DNA of 36,803 nt from Candidatus Zixiibacteriota bacterium (GTDB lineage Bacteria; UBP14; UBA6098). Under the pieces are notes generated by a model. It was not told the origin of the DNA. It did not search any database and worked only from the letters and a program-made list of their open reading frames with translations. The stretch covers positions 1 through 36,803 of the forward strand of contig DSAF01000137.1 of assembly GCA_011388305.1 (NCBI GenBank), written 5' to 3'. This document shows, one piece after another, positions 1-8,573 of this stretch. Both the position numbers and the translations under genes were made by a program. The stretch's first letter is position 1; every line of letters begins with the position of its first letter.

Positions 1-414
1 GTGTTCGAGCAAAATTCCCTTGACCTTCCGGGCCGTCCCGACGGGGACTGTGCTTTTATCTACGACGATTGCGCCTTCAACGAGAAGCGGCGCCATCTCG
101 CGCGCGGAGGCCTCGACGAAATCGAGGTTCACTGTGCCGTCATCGGGGTTCATCGGTGTGCCGACGGCAATATAGACGATTTCTGCGCCGTGGAGTGCGG
201 CTTTGCGGTCGGTAGTGAACACGAAGCGGCCTGCCTCCGAGTTCTTGCGTAGAAGCTCGCCGAGTCCCGGTTCATAGAAAGGCACCTCGCCCTTTTTGAG
301 AAACTCGATGCGTTCCTCGTCGATATCAAGGCAATAAACATCGTGCCCAAATTCCGAGACGCATACGGCCGTAACAAGGCCAACATATCCCGCGCCGATA
401 ACACAAATCTTCAT
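1..414 (-). CDS. ugd: UDP-glucose 6-dehydrogenase family protein (5' part, cut by window edge)
   Basis: The ORF track shows only shadows here. The minus strand from ATG at 414 reads 138 codons without a stop to the window edge. The N-terminus is MKICVIGAGYVGLVTAV, the dinucleotide-binding GxGYVGL motif of the UDP-glucose/GDP-mannose dehydrogenase family. It is followed by VYCLDIDEERI, which ends in the acidic residue expected to contact NAD ribose. YEPGLGELL and VGTPMNPDDG are further hallmark family motifs. The enzyme would oxidise UDP-glucose to UDP-glucuronate in the cytoplasm for surface polysaccharide synthesis. The start is supported by AGGAG about 7 nt upstream of the ATG. The catalytic Cys and the C-terminal domain lie outside the window, so a GDP-mannose or UDP-ManNAc dehydrogenase cannot be excluded. 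It follows ftsZ in the same direction but lies beyond the ftsZ terminator, so it is probably a separate unit. Confidence 0.88.
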   Translation of the reverse strand, partial: MKICVIGAGYVGLVTAVCVSEFGHDVYCLDIDEERIEFLKKGEVPFYEPGLGELLRKNSEAGRFVFTTDRKAALHGAEIVYIAVGTPMNPDDGTVNLDFVEASAREMAPLLVEGAIVVDKSTVPVGTARKVKGILLEH

Positions 415-574
415 TTCCGACTCCTACAAAGGCGTGAAACTATTATTAACAAATGTGAACTGGCTCGAGTGCCAATGCACCAGAATCTCGCGTAAGAAAA
501 TATACCTTGCTCTGACGATTTGCAAGCGCTTTCTCGACTGGGCTTGCTAAAATATGTCGCGCGGGAAGTAGATC

Positions 575-616
575 GCGCTGGCGCGCAGGTTGCAGACGCA
601 ACCTCCGTGCCAGCGC
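575..616. repeat. Near-perfect 42-nt hairpin-forming inverted repeat
   Basis: The 19-base arms 575-593 and 598-616 are complementary except for one C-C mismatch and one G-T pair, with a four-base AGAC loop. The outer arms read GCGCTGGC and GCCAGCGC; the inner arms read AGGTTGC and GCAACCT. Neither side has a T-run, so it does not look like an intrinsic terminator. It could be a REP/MITE-like palindrome or a structured leader element of ugd. Confidence 0.75.
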
Positions 617-643
617 CGTAGTTCGAGCTTAAGGCCAATAAAA

Positions 644-674
644 TATGCGGCCTCCCCTGGGGGAGGGAGGCCGC
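644..674 (-). terminator. Intrinsic terminator after ftsZ
   Basis: A perfect 10-bp stem (GCGGCCTCCC with GGGAGGCCGC) and an 8-base loop lie about 85 bases downstream of the ftsZ stop. On the minus strand the stem is followed by ATATTTTATT, a moderately U-rich tail. It would end the dcw transcript. It is very GC-rich, with a weak rather than uninterrupted U-tract. Confidence 0.75.
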
Positions 675-758
675 GGGGGTCGCGTAGGTGAGTAGAAAAG
701 GAGGGTTCTATAGAGGGACGGCGGGCGCCGCCCCCCTCGATAACGGGCTTGCGCCCGA

Positions 759-2024
759 TTATCTCTTCTTTCTCATGAACGCTGGAATCTCATAATCGTC
801 CGGAGCGAAAGAACTTATCTTAGGTCGCTCCTCGATGACCACATCGGGTTCATTCACGATTTCCGCTTCATGTGTTTGATCTTCTGTCTCAATCGCGTCC
901 TTCAAGTCGATGTCGTCGAATTTCGGCGGCATATATGTCGGCGCGACTTTCGGCGTCGATTGCGCCTTTTCGACTGCGGGAACATTCGTCGTGAAGATGT
1001 CGCTCGAAGGCTTGTGCGCTCGGCTTCCATCGAACGCACGCGCCCTGCGGTTAGTGCGGTTGAATCCCGCCGCGATGACCGTCACGCGCATTTCGTCCTT
1101 GAGTTCCTCATCGACCACCGTGCCGAAAATGATATTCGCTTCGCTACCGGCGGCCTCGGAGATGAGAGTTGCCGCGTCGTTAATCTCCTGAAGCGACATA
1201 TCCGGGCTTCCGGTGATATTGATGAGCACGCCCTTCGCGCCCTCGATAGACATATCCTCCAGAAGACTGCTGGAAATCGCTCCCTTTGCGGCCTCGATAG
1301 AGCGGTTTTCGCCCGATGAGATTCCCGTTCCCATGAGAGCATCGCCGCCCATGCCGCAGAGCACGGAACGGACATCGGCGAAATCGAGGTTCACCATGCC
1401 CTTGATTGTAATAAGGTCGCTGATTCCGCGCGTTGCATGATGGAGAACCTCGTCAGCCAAAGCGAATGCTTGGACGAGCGGAGTGTTCTTCTCAACAATG
1501 CTCAGAAGGCGTTGGTTGGGGATTACGATTAGCGTATCGACGCAATCCTTGAGGGCCTCGATTCCGGAGTCGGCGTTCTGAACGCGTTTTTTCCCCTCGA
1601 AATCAAACGGCTTCGTCAGAACGGCTACGGTCAGCGCGCCCAACTCTTTCGAACAAATATCGGCGACGACGCTCGCGGCGCCTGTGCCGGTCCCGCCGCC
1701 CATGCCCGCCGTGATGAATACCATATCGGCATCCGCAAGCGAGCTGAGTATCTGGTCGCGGTCTTCCTCGGCGGCTTTCCTGCCAACTTCAGGGTTTCCG
1801 CCGGCACCGAGGCCTTTAGTGATCCTCTTGCCGATTGTGATTTTCTGCGCGGCGTTACTGTGCGTTAGCGCCTGCTGATCTGTGTTTACATAGATAAACT
1901 CCACCCCTCTCAAGCCGGCGGAGATCATCCTCTCCACAGCGTTGCCGCCGGCTCCGCCGATTCCCACGACCTTGATCTTGGCCGGGCCGGCGATTTCTTC
2001 GCTTTTCTCGATTTCGAATAACAC
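759..2024 (-). CDS. ftsZ: Cell division protein FtsZ
   Basis: FtsZ is the tubulin-like GTPase that polymerises into the cytokinetic ring. The 421-residue protein has the N-terminal [10 protein letters not shown] nucleotide-binding segment (residues 21-30), the tubulin signature GGGTGTG (109-115), and the catalytic T7 loop NLDFAD (212-217). A variable linker (about 325-405) precedes the conserved C-terminal peptide [12 protein letters not shown], which binds FtsA and other membrane tethers. The start is GTG: a full AGGAGG sits 6 bases upstream and the reading frame matches family N-termini. It is the last gene of the dcw cluster, separated from ftsA by 48 bases that include an inverted repeat, and it is followed by a strong terminator. 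The strong ribosome binding site fits the high FtsZ level cells need. Confidence 0.98.
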   Translation of the reverse strand: MLFEIEKSEEIAGPAKIKVVGIGGAGGNAVERMISAGLRGVEFIYVNTDQQALTHSNAAQKITIGKRITKGLGAGGNPEVGRKAAEEDRDQILSSLADADMVFITAGMGGGTGTGAASVVADICSKELGALTVAVLTKPFDFEGKKRVQNADSGIEALKDCVDTLIVIPNQRLLSIVEKNTPLVQAFALADEVLHHATRGISDLITIKGMVNLDFADVRSVLCGMGGDALMGTGISSGENRSIEAAKGAISSSLLEDMSIEGAKGVLINITGSPDMSLQEINDAATLISEAAGSEANIIFGTVVDEELKDEMRVTVIAAGFNRTNRRARAFDGSRAHKPSSDIFTTNVPAVEKAQSTPKVAPTYMPPKFDDIDLKDAIETEDQTHEAEIVNEPDVVIEERPKISSFAPDDYEIPAFMRKKR

Positions 2025-2030
2025 CTTGCA

Positions 2031-2036
2031 CCTCCT
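2031..2036 (-). promoter_or_regulatory. ftsZ ribosome binding site
   Basis: A full AGGAGG lies 6 bases before the GTG codon. It is the strongest Shine-Dalgarno sequence in the dcw cluster and fixes GTG at 2024 as the start. Confidence 0.85.
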
Positions 2037-2052
2037 AATGGTGATGGTTTAT

Positions 2053-2069
2053 AAAATTTGACAAATTTT
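2053..2069. repeat. Inverted repeat between ftsA and ftsZ
   Basis: The 8-base arms AAAATTTG and CAAATTTT are perfect around a single central base, in the short ftsA-ftsZ gap. The short AT-rich sequence could be an operator half-site pair or a chance AT palindrome. No T-run or GC stem marks it as a terminator. Confidence 0.4.
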
Positions 2070-2072
2070 CAA

Positions 2073-3287
2073 TTATATCTTGCGCAAGAACCATTTGCGT
2101 ATCTTTGACCACATCCCGCGCTTCTCTTCTGACATTTCTATTCTATGGTGTTTGTCGCTCGCGGATAGAACAGCACCCACAACGCCCGAAAACTGAGGCG
2201 TTCTCGCCAAATCGGGCACATCCCCCGCGATGTTCGGCGCGCCGGTTCTCACGGGCATCTCGAACACGCGCTCGGAAAGTTGAACGATGTCGCGCATTAG
2301 AGAAGTCCCACCGGTCATAACGATTCCGGCGGAAAGTTTGCTTGCCAGCCCCGCCTCGAATATCGCGTCTTTACATAGCGTCAAAATCTCCTCCAGCCTC
2401 GGCTCAATGATATGCGCGAGGAATTTCCGCTCGACGGAGCGCGCCTGCCTCCCCCCGATTCCGGGGATGCTCACGAACTCTTCGCCTTGCACGTTTTTCT
2501 CGATTGCAGAGCCGAAATCGACTTTCAACTGCTCGGCCGACTCGAACGGCAGTTGGAGGCCTACGGTCATGTCCTTAGTGACGGACTCGCCCGCGTATCC
2601 GAAGCTGTATGCCCATATAAGCGTTCCGCGCGTGAACACGCCGATTTCCGTAGTGCCGCATCCGATGTCGATGAGTGCGACGCCAATCTCGGCCTCATCG
2701 GGGGTGAGCGTCGCCATGCCAGAGCCGTGGATAAGCGCGGCCTGTCCATCGGGGATGATTCCCGCGCGCTCGGCGGTGCGGTCGAGGTTCATAAGGACAC
2801 TCTTGGGCACCATCAAAAGGCCGACATCTGCTTCCATGCGCACTCCGCTCATGCCCACAGGGTCGGTGATTCCGCCCTGCTTATCGACGATGAACTCGCG
2901 GACGACCGAATCCACGATAACGGCCTCCGGCGGAACGACAATCGCGCGCGAAGCCCGCAGAACCTCCGACACATCCGTCGCGGTGATGACATCCTGATCT
3001 CTCGGGATGGCCGTCACGCCGCGGCTCGCGAATGTCCTCAGCCTATCGCCGCCCACGGCGATGAAGACCTCTTTCACCTCGATTCCGGCCATTTTCTCTG
3101 CATCGGCCAGCGCGGCTGAAACGGCCTTCTGAGCTTTCTCGGTATTAACAATGTTTCCGCGAATCACGCCCTCGGAGCGCGCCTCGCCGATGCCGAGTAG
3201 TTCCATATTGTTGCCGAGCCGCTCCTCGGCGATAGCAACTTTGGTGCTGTGGCTACCTATGTCCAGTCCAACGTAAATTTCCTGCAT
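2073..3287 (-). CDS. ftsA: Cell division protein FtsA
   Basis: FtsA is the actin-like ATPase that anchors FtsZ filaments to the membrane. YVGLDIGSHSTKVAIAE near the N-terminus is the phosphate-1 loop of the actin fold. VALIDIGCGTTEIGVF is phosphate-2 and GIVMTGGTSLM is the adenosine motif. The C-terminus MWSKIRKWFLRKI is an amphipathic helix of the kind used for membrane attachment. The ORF track starts at a TTG (3299), but I prefer ATG at 3287. It has GAGG 6 bases upstream, gives the usual family N-terminus MQEIYVGLDIG, and avoids overlapping the ftsQ stop codon (404 residues). The gene lies between ftsQ and ftsZ, the classical order. Confidence 0.97.
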   Translation of the reverse strand: MQEIYVGLDIGSHSTKVAIAEERLGNNMELLGIGEARSEGVIRGNIVNTEKAQKAVSAALADAEKMAGIEVKEVFIAVGGDRLRTFASRGVTAIPRDQDVITATDVSEVLRASRAIVVPPEAVIVDSVVREFIVDKQGGITDPVGMSGVRMEADVGLLMVPKSVLMNLDRTAERAGIIPDGQAALIHGSGMATLTPDEAEIGVALIDIGCGTTEIGVFTRGTLIWAYSFGYAGESVTKDMTVGLQLPFESAEQLKVDFGSAIEKNVQGEEFVSIPGIGGRQARSVERKFLAHIIEPRLEEILTLCKDAIFEAGLASKLSAGIVMTGGTSLMRDIVQLSERVFEMPVRTGAPNIAGDVPDLARTPQFSGVVGAVLSASDKHHRIEMSEEKRGMWSKIRKWFLRKI

Positions 3288-3293
3288 AATTCG

Positions 3294-3297
3294 CCTC
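3294..3297 (-). promoter_or_regulatory. ftsA ribosome binding site (decides start)
   Basis: GAGG overlaps the ftsQ stop codon and lies 6 bases before ATG at 3287. This supports that ATG over the longer TTG start given in the ORF track. Confidence 0.6.
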
Positions 3298-4039
3298 AAC
3301 TTGTATTTTTAGCCCTCTGCGATAGCTTAATTATCGCTTGGTCGGTGTATCTTAAATCGATTGTAGAGTAGTCTGCCCGCTCTGCGCCCATTTCATCGAG
3401 AATCGCCGTAAGGCGCAGAATGCGCAACTCCGCGGGTTCACTGCCAAACTTGACTGCGAGACCGTCGCCTGATAGTATCATAGTTATCTCGCGGTTCTCC
3501 GCGACATGAATTTCGCTTATTCGGTCGATAAATTGCGGCGACGTGCATTTTATGCTATTATAGAAATCGAGTCCGGCGACTATCTGTGCATCGTCGATCA
3601 TTTTATATGCCGACACTGCAAAATCGTTGTTTTCGCAAGTGAGAACCGTAAGATTGGGTATTTGGAAAGGCCCCTCGAACGGAATAGCGAGGCCGAAATC
3701 GGTGATTCCCCATATCCTGTCGGCGACGAGGAGCATGGCCGGATGCTCTTCGCGAACAATCACATCGACTCTGCCGTTAAACCTTCTGCGAACCTCCGCC
3801 CACGCGATTCTCGGGTCGTCCTCGAGTGCTCTCTCGGCATGGCGTTTCGGAATTAGCAGTATGTGCTCGCCCTCGAAGAAGCCCAGTTTTGAGCGAATTT
3901 CCGCGCTCGCGGCTCTGTCGTTGCCGGTGATGGTAATCTCGCTCACATAGAAATTCTCGTGAAGCGCGACAAATCCCAACCCTCCGAGCACAATCGTCGG
4001 AAGGCCAAGCCTCAACGCATATTTCAAGAATTTCCTCAT
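3296..4039 (-). CDS. ftsQ: Cell division protein FtsQ/DivIB
   Basis: FtsQ is a bitopic divisome protein that binds FtsL and its partners and regulates septal synthesis. The 247-residue product has a short cytoplasmic N-terminus and one membrane helix (about 8-26). A POTRA domain follows, starting at FYVSEITITGNDRAASAEIRSKLG, with the PRIAWAEVRRRFNGRVDVIVREEHPAML strand-turn-strand typical of FtsQ. The C-terminal beta domain ends in IDLRYTDQAIIKL, the usual FtsQ closing segment. The ATG overlaps the murB stop by one base (TAATG), so translation is probably coupled; no good Shine-Dalgarno is visible. Sequence is poorly conserved in this family, but position, topology and POTRA pattern agree. 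Confidence 0.93.
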   Translation of the reverse strand: MRKFLKYALRLGLPTIVLGGLGFVALHENFYVSEITITGNDRAASAEIRSKLGFFEGEHILLIPKRHAERALEDDPRIAWAEVRRRFNGRVDVIVREEHPAMLLVADRIWGITDFGLAIPFEGPFQIPNLTVLTCENNDFAVSAYKMIDDAQIVAGLDFYNSIKCTSPQFIDRISEIHVAENREITMILSGDGLAVKFGSEPAELRILRLTAILDEMGAERADYSTIDLRYTDQAIIKLSQRAKNTS

Positions 4040-4947
4040 TAGTTTCCGAAACCTAACTTGATTATTTCGAGTTCGAGTTCTATGTTGAATTCGCGGCGAA
4101 TTCTATCGCGAACGATTTCAATGAGTTTCAAAACATCACGCGCCGCTGTGCCCTCACGAACGACGATGAAATTCGCGTGAAGCTTGCTGACCTCCGCGCC
4201 TCCAACGGCCATGCCTTTCAGTCCAGCGACATCGATAAGCCTTCCGGCGTGGTCGCCTTCGGGGTTCTTGAACGCGCAACCCGCCGAACGTTTGTCCAAT
4301 GGTTGCGTCTTTGCCCGCTGTGCGCGAATATCGGCGATTTTGCCGGAGAGTTCGTCGGGGGTGGATTCGTCCGAGAGCTTGAACATCGCCGAGTGGATAA
4401 TCGCCCTGCCCCTCATTGCAAAAGTCCGATAGGAGAACATCTTCGTTGGGTCGAACGAAATTTCGTCGCCCGTCATGTCGAACGCGATAACAGACTCGAT
4501 CAACTCTCCGGTTGAAACTCCCCATGCGCCGGCGTTCATCGCAATCGCGCCGCCCACGCTTCCCGGGATGCCCGCAAGGCCGATTGCAGAGCCATAGCCG
4601 GATTTCGCAGTCGTATCGACGAAGCTATCGAGACCGGCCATCGCGCCCGCGCGGAAGGAATTGCCCTCGATGTGCGCGATTTCGGCGTTCGTCGCCTTGA
4701 TGAGCGCGCCCTCGAAACCCTCGTCGGCGGCGAGGATGTTCGTTCCTCTGCCTATTGGGAAGACGAGCACATCTTTATCGACGAGAACGGCGAGCGCTCG
4801 CGATGTTTTCTCGGCGGTATCGGGCAGAGCGAGAAGTCTCGCGGGACCGCCTATCCCAAAGCTGGTGAGTTTCGCCAGCGGAACGTCCCGCTCGAAAGCG
4901 ATTTTCGCCTCGCTTAATGCTTTCTCTATGTCGTTGAACTTCCTCAA
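4039..4947 (-). CDS. murB: UDP-N-acetylenolpyruvoylglucosamine reductase MurB
   Basis: MurB reduces UDP-GlcNAc-enolpyruvate to UDP-MurNAc with NADPH and FAD in the cytoplasm. The 302-residue length fits the shorter type II MurB. The FAD-binding PCMH domain shows TSFGIGGPARLL, IGRGTNILAADEGFEGALI, and GIPGSVGGAIAMNAGAWG. The C-terminal lobe shows AGCAFKNPEGDHAGRLIDVAGLKG, which contains the Ser/Cys proton-donor region, and LHANFIV. The start is TTG at 4947, one base after the murC stop, with AAGG 6 bases upstream; no ATG lies near enough. It sits in the classical murC-murB-ftsQ order, with TAATG coupling to ftsQ. Confidence 0.96.
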   Translation of the reverse strand: MRKFNDIEKALSEAKIAFERDVPLAKLTSFGIGGPARLLALPDTAEKTSRALAVLVDKDVLVFPIGRGTNILAADEGFEGALIKATNAEIAHIEGNSFRAGAMAGLDSFVDTTAKSGYGSAIGLAGIPGSVGGAIAMNAGAWGVSTGELIESVIAFDMTGDEISFDPTKMFSYRTFAMRGRAIIHSAMFKLSDESTPDELSGKIADIRAQRAKTQPLDKRSAGCAFKNPEGDHAGRLIDVAGLKGMAVGGAEVSKLHANFIVVREGTAARDVLKLIEIVRDRIRREFNIELELEIIKLGFGN

Positions 4948-4948
4948 C

Positions 4949-6331
4949 TTATGCCTTGTCCTTTAACAATTCAAAAAACGCCTTTGTGGACTTCCAAATG
5001 TCCCCCGCGCCGAACGAGATGACCAAATCCCCCGGCTGGGCAATGCGGAGTAGCCGTTCGGGGATTTCGGCTTTATCCGGCACATAATAAACCTCGCGAT
5101 GGCCGTAATCCTTCGCGGCGCGATACACCAGCTCGGCCGTCACGCCGGGGATGGGATCTTCCCGCGAAGGGTATATTCCCGTGACGATGAGCACGTCCGA
5201 GTGAAGAAACGCCTGCCCAAAATCTGCGGCAAAGTCTCTTGTGCGCGAGAAGAGATGCGGCTGAAAAACCGCCACGACGCGCCGGTCATACCCGAGCTTT
5301 GCGCCCTGAAGCGTCGTCCGAATTTCCGTCGGGTGGTGGCCGAAGTCATCGATTACTATGATGTCGTTTGCTTCCCCGATTATCTCGAAGCGCCGATGAA
5401 CTCCGCGAAAACCCTCGATTCCGCGCTTGATTTCGGCGAACTCCATGCCCAGCTCAAGCCCTACGGCAATCGCCGCCAGCGCGTTGCGGACATTATGAAG
5501 TCCGAGCATGTGCATTTCGATTTCGCCATAGCTGTGCCCGCGAGAGATGACCTCGAACTTGGATAGATTGCCGTCGAATCGGATACGCGTGGCTCGAAGG
5601 TCGCTCTGCGTCGAGAGGCCGTATGTGATGACTCTGCGGTTGATTTCCGGCAGAAGGCTTTGGAGCGACGCCTCGTCGAGGCAAAGGATGACCGCGCCGT
5701 AGAACGGCACCTTGTTCATGAATTCGACGAACGCGCCGCGCAGGTCATCCATGTCGGTGTAGCACTCCATGTGCTCGGCCTCGAGCGTCGTCACGACGGC
5801 GATTGTCGGCATGAGCTTGAGGAACGAGCGGTCGAACTCGTCGGCCTCGGCTACGAGGAACTCCGACATCCCAACGCGGACATTCGCGCCGAGGTTTGTC
5901 ACCTTGCCGCCGACAATTATCGTCGGGTCGAGGTTGCCTGCGGAGAGCACGTCGCCGGTGATGCTCGTCGTAGTGGATTTGCCGTGCGTCCCGGCGATAG
6001 CGATTCCGAACTTCATGCGCATAAGTTCGGCGAGCATTTCCGCGCGGGGGATGACGGGAATAGCTCTGTCCAGTGCCGCCGCCACCTCGACATTGTCGGG
6101 CTTGACGGCGCTCGAATAAACGACCACATCGGCGGTGCCGACATTGCCAGCCGAATGTCCGATAAATACCGTCGCGCCGCGCTCTACGAGATTTTCCGTG
6201 ACATCGCTTTCAGCAATATCCGAGCCGGTGACGGCGTAGCCGAGATTGAGCAGAACCTCGGCGATGCCCGACATTCCCGAGCCGCCTATGCCTACGAAAT
6301 GTAGTCTTTTTATTTTGTGAAACAGAGTCAT
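4949..6331 (-). CDS. murC: UDP-N-acetylmuramate--L-alanine ligase MurC
   Basis: MurC adds L-alanine to UDP-MurNAc, the first step of stem-peptide assembly. The 460-residue length is standard. The N-terminal domain has FVGIGGSGMSGIAEVLLNLGYAVTGSD, the substrate-binding Rossmann motif. The central domain has the ATP loop AGTHGKSTTTS (about 112-122) and EADEFDRSFL. The C-terminal domain has the Mur ligase motif IDDFGHHPTEI. Its ATG directly follows the murG stop with no spacer (TAAATG), so expression probably depends on translational coupling; the nearest AGGA is too far upstream to be a good ribosome binding site. Confidence 0.98.
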   Translation of the reverse strand: MTLFHKIKRLHFVGIGGSGMSGIAEVLLNLGYAVTGSDIAESDVTENLVERGATVFIGHSAGNVGTADVVVYSSAVKPDNVEVAAALDRAIPVIPRAEMLAELMRMKFGIAIAGTHGKSTTTSITGDVLSAGNLDPTIIVGGKVTNLGANVRVGMSEFLVAEADEFDRSFLKLMPTIAVVTTLEAEHMECYTDMDDLRGAFVEFMNKVPFYGAVILCLDEASLQSLLPEINRRVITYGLSTQSDLRATRIRFDGNLSKFEVISRGHSYGEIEMHMLGLHNVRNALAAIAVGLELGMEFAEIKRGIEGFRGVHRRFEIIGEANDIIVIDDFGHHPTEIRTTLQGAKLGYDRRVVAVFQPHLFSRTRDFAADFGQAFLHSDVLIVTGIYPSREDPIPGVTAELVYRAAKDYGHREVYYVPDKAEIPERLLRIAQPGDLVISFGAGDIWKSTKAFFELLKDKA

Positions 6332-7429
6332 TTACTTATTGCTTCCTGCAAATTTTTCAACTATGTCAACGATGTTCCTTGTCGCCTCTGGCCTTCCGAG
6401 GCTTCTCATGTTCTCGGACATCTTAGCGTTTTTCTCGTCATCGATTATCTTGCTCAATTCTTCTGAAAGTCTTTTGCCATCGAGCTTTGCGTCTTCTATG
6501 ACGAATCCCGCGCCGGCCTCGGCGAAGCTTTCGGCGTTCTTGCGCTGATGATCTCCCGCCGCAAACGGATACGGCACTAGCACAGCCGGAACGCCGTAGC
6601 ACGCGATTTCGCTCAATGTCAGCGCGCCGCAACGGCAAACTACCGCGTCGCTAGCGATATATGCTTCGCACATTGGCGAGATAAACGGCACGATTGCGAC
6701 ATTCTCGGGCACGGAGTCGATTTCCGCGAGGACGCCAAAATGCTTACCTCTGCCGGTTTGCCAGAGAATCGACCAGCCCTCGGGGATTGCCTTCTCGGCG
6801 AGTAGCTCGAGCATGGCGGAGTTAATTCTCTGCGAGCCTTGCGAGCCGCCCGTGACGAGCAGTGTCTTCTTCGATGGGTCGAGCTTGAAGCCTTGCAGAA
6901 TCTCCTCGCGCGACCTCTCCGTGCAAACTATGTCCACGGGATTGCCGGTCTCGACAATCCGCGATTTTCGCCAAAGGAAATTCTCCGCGCCGGAAAGCCC
7001 CGTGCATACTACTTTTGCGAAGACGCTTCCGACTCTGCTCGTTAGCCCCGGATAGCTGTTCTGCTCGCAGAGAACAAGCGGCCTTCCCGAGAGCCACGAC
7101 CCTAATATTGCCGGGCCTGCGACATATCCACCTGTTGCGACGACGATGTCGATTTTCTCGCGCCTAATCAGCCTGACGACTTTCATTATCGATTTGAAAA
7201 GAACGAACGGGAAAGCTATCCAACTCGGCGAGGGCTTTCTCGAGAGCGGCACAACCGGCAACAGCTCGAGCCTAAATCCCTCGCGCGGCACGAGTTCGGT
7301 CTCGATGCCGCGGGATGTTCCCACAAAAACTATGTCAATGTCCGGGTGGCAAGCCCTCAACTCCCGAGCTATATTCAAAGCCGGGATGAGGTGTCCTCCG
7401 GTGCCACCGCCTGCGACCAATATCCGCAT
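6332..7429 (-). CDS. murG: UDP-GlcNAc:lipid I N-acetylglucosaminyltransferase MurG
   Basis: MurG converts lipid I to lipid II on the cytoplasmic face of the membrane (GT28 family). The 365-residue protein opens with the first glycine-rich loop MRILVAGGGTGGHLIPAL and has the second, VTGGSQGSQRIN, near residue 193. The donor-binding segment VCRCGALTLSEIACYGVPAVLVPYPFAAGDHQRKNA is intact. ATG at 7429 is secure: the conserved loop starts at residue 7 and GGGAG lies 5 bases upstream. The first 95 bases are also read in another frame as the tail of ftsW, an unusually long overlap. Confidence 0.98.
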   Translation of the reverse strand: MRILVAGGGTGGHLIPALNIARELRACHPDIDIVFVGTSRGIETELVPREGFRLELLPVVPLSRKPSPSWIAFPFVLFKSIMKVVRLIRREKIDIVVATGGYVAGPAILGSWLSGRPLVLCEQNSYPGLTSRVGSVFAKVVCTGLSGAENFLWRKSRIVETGNPVDIVCTERSREEILQGFKLDPSKKTLLVTGGSQGSQRINSAMLELLAEKAIPEGWSILWQTGRGKHFGVLAEIDSVPENVAIVPFISPMCEAYIASDAVVCRCGALTLSEIACYGVPAVLVPYPFAAGDHQRKNAESFAEAGAGFVIEDAKLDGKRLSEELSKIIDDEKNAKMSENMRSLGRPEATRNIVDIVEKFAGSNK

Positions 7430-8573
7430 TCATACTCCCAAGTCTTTGCTCGTTGGTGAGCAGGATTTCCGTTTCGAGCGACTTTGTCGCGTGGGTCGAA
7501 ATGTTCAACAAAATTCCGACGGAGGCCATTGCCACGACCAACGCCGAGCCGCCATAGCTGATAAACGGAAGCGGAATTCCCGTCGTCGGCAGGAGGTTAA
7601 GAACGACGCCGACATTGAGCGCCGCATATATAAAAATCATGGAAGTCAGCCCGATTGCGAGATTGCACCCGAACCTGTCCGGCGCGCGGAGGGCTATCTT
7701 TAGGCCGCGCCAGCTAATGAATAAGAACATCGCCATCACCGCGACAGTTCCCAAGAAGCCCAGCTCCTCGCCGATTACGGCAAAAATGAAGTCCGTGTGA
7801 AGTTCGGGAACATACATGAGCTTCTGCACGCCGTTGCCGATCCCAAGCCCGGCGAAACTTCCTGTGCCGAGCGCGATGAGCGACTGTTGTATTTGGAAGC
7901 CTGCGCCAAGGGGGTCGCCGCCGCTGATGAAGGTGATAACCCTCGCCCGGGCGTGACCTGAGTGCATCACGCCGAAAGCCAGCGCGCTCACCGCCGGAAC
8001 GCCCACATAGAGCATGTTCTTCATTGGCACGCCGACCACAAAGAACATTATCGCCGAAACGAGCGCGATTGCCACGGCCATGCCGTAGTTTGGCTGGAGG
8101 GCTATGGCCGCCACAAGGCCGCCAACTATGATTGTCGCGGGCAAGAAGCCCTTGGCGAAATTATCGAGGGTCTCGGCCTTACGGGCGAGATACTCGGCGA
8201 GGAAAATCACGATGGCGACTTTGGCGATTTCCGATGGTTGTAGCGTTAGACTGTATATTTTTATCCAGCGCGTCGCGCCTCCGGCATCGCCGGCAATCGA
8301 GGGAATGGCTGTTAGGAAAAGAAGAATTGCGGAAAAGGCCAAAAATACCAAGTAATACTTCTTGTAATTGCGATAGTCTATATTCAATGTTATAATCATG
8401 GCAATTGCTCCGAGAACTACGCGGAACATGACCTTCTGAAAATAGAACCACGCATTGCCGATGGCCGGGTCTTTAGCACAACGGATGCTCGTCGCAGAGA
8501 AGATCATCACGACACCCACGGATATGAGCAATATCGTTGTGATAAGCAGTTTTCTGTCGAAATTACTCTTCAT
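7335..8573 (-). CDS. ftsW: Septal peptidoglycan polymerase FtsW (SEDS family)
   Basis: FtsW is the SEDS glycosyltransferase that polymerises lipid II at the septum together with FtsI. The 412-residue protein has about ten predicted membrane helices. Diagnostic segments are LQPNYGMAVAIAL, LGTGSFAGLGIGNGVQKLMYVPELHTDFIFAVIGEELGF and GIPLPFISYGGSALV. The Asp of HTDFIF is the proposed catalytic residue of the family. ATG at 8573 overlaps the end of murD by 11 bases. About 60 residues follow the last helix, and the last 31 overlap the start of murG in another frame. That tail (GRRRWHRRTPHPG...) is unlike a conserved FtsW tail and may simply be read-through into the next gene, or reflect loss of an earlier stop. 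Confidence 0.96.
   Translation of the reverse strand: MKSNFDRKLLITTILLISVGVVMIFSATSIRCAKDPAIGNAWFYFQKVMFRVVLGAIAMIITLNIDYRNYKKYYLVFLAFSAILLFLTAIPSIAGDAGGATRWIKIYSLTLQPSEIAKVAIVIFLAEYLARKAETLDNFAKGFLPATIIVGGLVAAIALQPNYGMAVAIALVSAIMFFVVGVPMKNMLYVGVPAVSALAFGVMHSGHARARVITFISGGDPLGAGFQIQQSLIALGTGSFAGLGIGNGVQKLMYVPELHTDFIFAVIGEELGFLGTVAVMAMFLFISWRGLKIALRAPDRFGCNLAIGLTSMIFIYAALNVGVVLNLLPTTGIPLPFISYGGSALVVAMASVGILLNISTHATKSLETEILLTNEQRLGSMNADIGRRRWHRRTPHPGFEYSSGVEGLPPGH
7435..7439 (-). promoter_or_regulatory. murG ribosome binding site inside ftsW
   Basis: GGGAG lies 5 bases upstream of the murG ATG, within the ftsW coding sequence. It shows that murG has its own initiation signal despite the long overlap. 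Confidence 0.6.

Larger units (their letters stand above)
415..758. other. Non-coding stretch between ugd and ftsZ
   Basis: This 344-base gap contains no convincing gene. It holds the ugd ribosome binding site, a long hairpin (575-616), the ftsZ terminator hairpin (647-674), and a small CGGGC-GCAA-GCCCG hairpin directly after the ftsZ stop. I did not find a clear sigma70-type promoter for ugd; a TAATAA run about 35 bases before its start is the only -10-like sequence. Confidence 0.6.

Noticed and set aside
411-638. 75-codon minus-strand ORF between ftsZ and ugd, ending in an ATGA overlap with ugd
   Set aside because: It runs through the long hairpin, is rich in Ser, Arg and Ala without any recognisable pattern, and has no Shine-Dalgarno. 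The ATGA overlap is probably chance.
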